Position numbers and translations under genes: made by a program. 8,217 bases of DNA from Campylobacterales bacterium (lineage in GTDB: Bacteria > Campylobacterota > Campylobacteria > Campylobacterales > Sulfurovaceae), in contig JACXUN010000082.1 of NCBI GenBank assembly GCA_014763905.1, positions 1 to 8,217 on the forward strand. The letters run 5' to 3'. The notes under the pieces were generated by a model. The model saw only the letters and a program-made list of their open reading frames with translations, made no database searches and was not told the DNA's origin. Of the stretch, positions 5,521 to 8,217 are shown in pieces. The number at the start of each line of letters is the position of its first letter. The first letter of the stretch is position 1.

Positions 5521-6363
5521 ATGGTAACAATGAAAGACTTACTAGAGTGTGGTGTACACTTCGGACACCAAACAAGACGATGGAACCCAAAAATGAAAAA
5601 ATTCATTTTCGGAGAGAGAAAAAACATCTACATCATCGACTTACAAAAAACTCTTCGATACTTCAAATATACATACAATGTTGTTAAAGATATGGCGGCA
5701 CAAGGTCAAACCATGATCTTCGTCGGAACCAAGAAGCAAGCCAGAGGGGCGATCAAAGAGCACGCTGAGCGATGTGGAATGCCGTATGTTTCTACAAGAT
5801 GGCTTGGTGGTATGTTGACCAACTACCCAACGATGAAAAAATCTATCCGAAAACTTGAGATCATCGAGCAGATGGAAGAGAGCGGACAGATCAACCTTCT
5901 TACTAAAAAAGAGGCGTTGATGCTTTCAAGAAAAAAAGAGAAACTCAACTCATACCTTGAAGGTTTCAGACACATGAAAGAGCTTCCGGACATGATGTTC
6001 GTTATCGATGCAGTCAAAGAGCATATCGCCGTTAAAGAAGCAAGAAGAATGGGAATGAAAGTTATCGCTCCAATCGATACCAACTGTGACCCGGATCTAA
6101 TCGATTTCCCAATCCCAGGAAACGACGATGCCATCCGTTCAATCAACCTTTTTTGTCAAGAGATGGCAGAAGCGATGATTGAAGGTAGAGCGTTGATGAC
6201 TGAAAATGAAGGTAGAGAAGCGGTTGACGCTCCGGCAGCTGATGCAGAATTAGTAGAAGCGATGATGGCTGGAAGCAATGAAATCACTGATGAGATGAAA
6301 GAGGTTGTAGCTGAAGCGGTTGCTGAAGGTGAAGCAGAAACAAACGAAAAAGCAGGGGAGTAA
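5521..6363 (+). CDS. rpsB: 30S ribosomal protein S2
   Basis: This 280-residue protein belongs to the small ribosomal subunit, where S2 binds late in assembly near the S1 site. Hallmarks are [19 protein letters not shown] (7-25), FVGTKKQA (67-74), [11 protein letters not shown] (91-101), the coiled-coil helical hairpin with LSRKKEKL (135-142), and [20 protein letters not shown] (184-203). The S2 core ends near residue 225. The rest is an acidic tail of about 50 residues rich in Glu and Ala, which makes the protein longer than E. coli S2 (241 aa). The ATG has a strong AAGGAG. It is the first gene of the rpsB-tsf operon, and the tsf ribosome binding site lies within its last codons. Confidence 0.98.
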   Translation: MVTMKDLLECGVHFGHQTRRWNPKMKKFIFGERKNIYIIDLQKTLRYFKYTYNVVKDMAAQGQTMIFVGTKKQARGAIKEHAERCGMPYVSTRWLGGMLTNYPTMKKSIRKLEIIEQMEESGQINLLTKKEALMLSRKKEKLNSYLEGFRHMKELPDMMFVIDAVKEHIAVKEARRMGMKVIAPIDTNCDPDLIDFPIPGNDDAIRSINLFCQEMAEAMIEGRALMTENEGREAVDAPAADAELVEAMMAGSNEITDEMKEVVAEAVAEGEAETNEKAGE

Positions 6364-6369
6364 TTAAAC

Positions 6370-7425
6370 ATGGCAAACTTTGGACCAAAAGATATCAAAA
6401 ACCTACGAGAAACAACCAATGCAGGAATGATGGACTGCAAAAAAGCACTCACTGAAACAGATGGTGACTTTGATGCGGCTATCGCATGGTTACGAGAAAA
6501 AGGACTCGGAGCCGCTGCAAAAAAAGCCAGCAAAGTTGCGGCTGAAGGTGTCGTAACCGTTCAAGCTGACGATAATAAAGCGGTTATTATTGAGATTAAC
6601 TCTCAAACAGACTTCGTGGCTCAAAACGATACCTTTAAGAAGGTGGTTGCCAAAATTGCCGCTCATGCCCTTGATAACAACCTTGCTGATGCTGAGGCTA
6701 TCAACAACTCAGTAATCGATGGACAACCGTTTTCTGAATACCTTTCTCTTCAAATCGCAACCATCGGTGAAAACCTTGTGGTAAGACGAGCCGGCATGAT
6801 CAACGCTGCGGATGAGACAGTAGCCATCAACGGTTATGTTCACGCTAACAACCGAGTTGCGGTACTTTTAGCGGCTAAATGTGAAGATAAAACAATTGCC
6901 GACAAAATCAAAGCAGAGCTTAAAAACGTAGCGATGCACGCAGCGGCAATGAATCCACGTACACTAAGCTACAAAGATTTTGATCCGTCATTTGTTCAAG
7001 ATGAGACAGCCGGTCGAATCGAAAAAGTCAAAAAAGAGAATGAAGAGCTAGCCAGATTAGGAAAGCCGCTTAAAAACGTGCCACAGTACGTTAGTAGACT
7101 ACAAATTACTGATGAAATCTTAGCGGAAGCCAAAAAAGCCATCGAAGCAGAACTTCAAGCAGAAGGTAAACCGGAAAAAATCTGGGATAAAATCGTTCCG
7201 GGTAAATTGGATCGATATATCGCTGACAATACGCTGTTAGACCAAGAACTTGCACTACTTGATCAAAACTATGTTTTAGATGACAGCATGACCGTTGGTC
7301 AATTCATCGACAAAGTTTCAGGTGGAAAAGCAACCCTAACTGATTTTATCCGATTGGAAGTTGGTGAAGGAATCGAAGTAGCAGAGGAAGATTTCGCAGC
7401 AGAAGTTGCGAAGCAAATGGCATAA
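6370..7425 (+). CDS. tsf: Elongation factor Ts
   Basis: This 351-residue guanine nucleotide exchange factor recycles EF-Tu-GDP in the cytosol. The N-terminal UBA-like domain has TNAGMMDCKKAL (16-27) and AIAWLREKG (37-45). The catalytic INSQTDFVAQN (76-86) holds the Thr-Asp-Phe-Val tip that enters EF-Tu. NVAMHAAAMNP (186-196) belongs to the core, and LEVGEGIEVAEEDFAAEV (329-346) ends the protein. A charged helical segment of about 50 residues (210-265) lies in the region of the second core subdomain and coiled coil. The protein is longer than E. coli EF-Ts (283 aa) but of the length expected in Campylobacterota. The start lies 6 bases after rpsB, with AGGGGAG (6354-6360) embedded in the end of rpsB, so the two are co-transcribed and probably translationally coupled. 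Confidence 0.98.
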   Translation: MANFGPKDIKNLRETTNAGMMDCKKALTETDGDFDAAIAWLREKGLGAAAKKASKVAAEGVVTVQADDNKAVIIEINSQTDFVAQNDTFKKVVAKIAAHALDNNLADAEAINNSVIDGQPFSEYLSLQIATIGENLVVRRAGMINAADETVAINGYVHANNRVAVLLAAKCEDKTIADKIKAELKNVAMHAAAMNPRTLSYKDFDPSFVQDETAGRIEKVKKENEELARLGKPLKNVPQYVSRLQITDEILAEAKKAIEAELQAEGKPEKIWDKIVPGKLDRYIADNTLLDQELALLDQNYVLDDSMTVGQFIDKVSGGKATLTDFIRLEVGEGIEVAEEDFAAEVAKQMA

Positions 7426-7444
7426 TCATTCTGATTGTTCCTCT

Positions 7445-7470
7445 CGTTCCCAAGCTCCCGCTTGGGAATG
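7445..7470. repeat. REP-like palindrome between tsf and the ABC gene
   Basis: TTCCCAAGC (7447-7455) and GCTTGGGAA (7460-7468) pair perfectly across a TCCC loop, and flanking bases extend this to 11 bp with a G-U pair. Motifs of the form CGTTCCCAAGC...GCTTGGGAATG are, to my knowledge, widespread extragenic palindromes. No U-run follows, so it is not a classical terminator, though it may partly separate the ABC gene from rpsB-tsf. Confidence 0.6.
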
Positions 7471-7541
7471 TATACCAGAATTTAATTCTCTTTTTAGATT
7501 CTTGTATTCATTCCTGAAGTCTCTCCAAAAAGGATTCTCCC

Positions 7542-8189
7542 ATGTCCAAACTGCTTCTCGAAGCCAAAAATATTGCTCACGCTTTTGATTATCAACTCTT
7601 TTCCGGTATTGACTTCTCCCTACATGAACAAGAGACGGTTGCCATACTCGGTCGTAGCGGAAGCGGGAAATCGACGCTGCTGCATATCTTCTCTACCTTT
7701 ACCCGACCCAATCAAGGAATCGTTAATCTTTTCGATCAAGATATCTATCGTCTCAAAGAGGATATGATCGAATCGATTCGTCGTTATCAACTGGGGATTA
7801 TTTTTCAAGCCCATTACCTCTTCAAAGGGATGAAAGCGATCGAAAACTTAGAGATTGCGACCTTACTCTCCGGTGAGATTATTGATGAAAAACTGCTCGA
7901 ACGACTGGAGATTCAATCAACCATGAATCAGCGAATCGGTGAACTCTCGGGCGGACAGCAGCAACGGGTCTCTATCGCCAGAGTACTGAGCAAAAAACCA
8001 AAAATTATCTTTGCAGATGAACCGACCGGCAATCTCGATAAAGAGACCGCTATTTTGGTTATGCAGGTTCTTTTGGAGTATATTGAAGAGCATAATGCCG
8101 CACTCGTACTGGTGACGCACGATGAGAATATGGCAAAACTGTGTCAAAAGCGTTATCGCTTAGAGAATCAAAAACTGGAGCAGTTTTAG
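7542..8189 (+). CDS. ABC transporter ATP-binding protein, LolD/MacB-type
   Basis: This 215-residue stand-alone nucleotide-binding domain is complete: Walker [10 protein letters not shown] (37-45), Q-loop Gln89 in [11 protein letters not shown], signature LSGGQQQR (135-142), Walker B IIFADEP (155-161), D-loop NLDK (164-167) and H-loop VTHDE (191-195). The sequence between Walker A and the Q-loop and the ADEPTGNLD block place it in the LolD/FtsE/MacB group, which works with type VII permeases in lipoprotein export or substrate extrusion at the inner membrane. No permease gene adjoins it here, so the partner and substrate are unknown. The ATG has AAGGA (7530-7534). It follows tsf by 116 bases, and its TAG abuts the next ATG. 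From memory, Campylobacter jejuni has a similar ATPase gene between tsf and fliR. Confidence 0.93.
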   Translation: MSKLLLEAKNIAHAFDYQLFSGIDFSLHEQETVAILGRSGSGKSTLLHIFSTFTRPNQGIVNLFDQDIYRLKEDMIESIRRYQLGIIFQAHYLFKGMKAIENLEIATLLSGEIIDEKLLERLEIQSTMNQRIGELSGGQQQRVSIARVLSKKPKIIFADEPTGNLDKETAILVMQVLLEYIEEHNAALVLVTHDENMAKLCQKRYRLENQKLEQF

Positions 8190-8217
8190 ATGACCATTAC
8201 GGTAGAAGCGTTATTAA
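8190..8217 (+). CDS. Start of a gene cut by the window edge, possibly fliR
   Basis: An ATG directly abuts the TAG of the ABC gene and opens MTITVEALL up to the window end. The zero-base spacing suggests translational coupling. Nine residues cannot identify the product. The flagellar export protein FliR is a guess based only on the recalled C. jejuni order rpsB-tsf-ABC-fliR. The short hydrophobic beginning does not conflict with a membrane protein. Confidence 0.45.

Noticed and set aside
6156..6533. 125-codon minus-strand frame across the rpsB-tsf junction
   Set aside because: Its Ser/Ala-rich product is the antisense of the Glu/Ala-rich S2 tail and the start of EF-Ts; it is a codon-bias artefact.
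7406..7588. 60-codon frame bridging tsf and the ABC gene
   Set aside because: It overlaps both genes in another frame, runs through the 7445-7470 palindrome, and has no start signal.
1..8217. CRISPR array, tRNA or rRNA gene, complete insertion sequence, toxin-antitoxin or defence genes
   Set aside because: No regularly spaced repeats, cloverleaf, rRNA-like sequence, transposase or toxin motifs were found on either strand.

Overview
The window looks like ordinary chromosomal DNA of a Campylobacterota member (formerly Epsilonproteobacteria), possibly of the Sulfurimonas/Sulfuricurvum/Sulfurovum type. The reasons are the order rpsB-tsf-ABC ATPase; a type I glutamine synthetase with Phe instead of Tyr at the adenylylation position, as in Helicobacter pylori; promoters with a clear -10 box but no recognisable -35; and a moderate, AT-leaning base composition. 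The genus is inferred and could not be tested here.

Layout. Positions 1-334 hold decayed DNA: the tail of a Glu/Gln-rich reading frame, then a truncated M48 metalloprotease fragment that keeps its HExxH motif. A lipoprotein gene of unknown function follows (401-1243, +). It converges on a peptidase U32/TrhP-like tRNA-modification gene (1426-2712, -). After a 311-base divergent spacer come a PHP-family histidinol phosphatase-like gene (3024-3803, +) and glnA (3875-5302, +), each with its own likely -10. The translation pair rpsB (5521-6363) and tsf (6370-7425) follows a leader of about 135 nt. The right end carries a LolD-like ABC ATPase (7542-8189) whose stop directly abuts the start of a gene cut by the window edge (8190).

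The genes are mostly unrelated housekeeping functions: nitrogen assimilation (glnA), probable histidine biosynthesis (PHP phosphatase), tRNA wobble modification (U32), ribosome and elongation (rpsB, tsf), and an ABC ATPase. Only rpsB-tsf is clearly an operon; the ABC gene and the truncated gene look translationally coupled to each other.

The least explained part is the spacers. Four intergenic gaps each hold a different compact GC-rich palindrome without a terminator U-tract, resembling REP-type repeats. A 24/25-base sequence occurs twice in inverted orientation, once at 82-106, where the reading frame switches into the M48 remnant, and once at 1334-1357. I see no CRISPR array, tRNA, rRNA, intact mobile element or defence locus, and no convincing new multigene system. 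The best leads are the repeats, the lipoprotein with a lysozyme-like motif, the glnA adenylylation-site change, a possibly leaderless phosphatase mRNA, the rpsB leader and a structured noncoding patch at 2821-2947.
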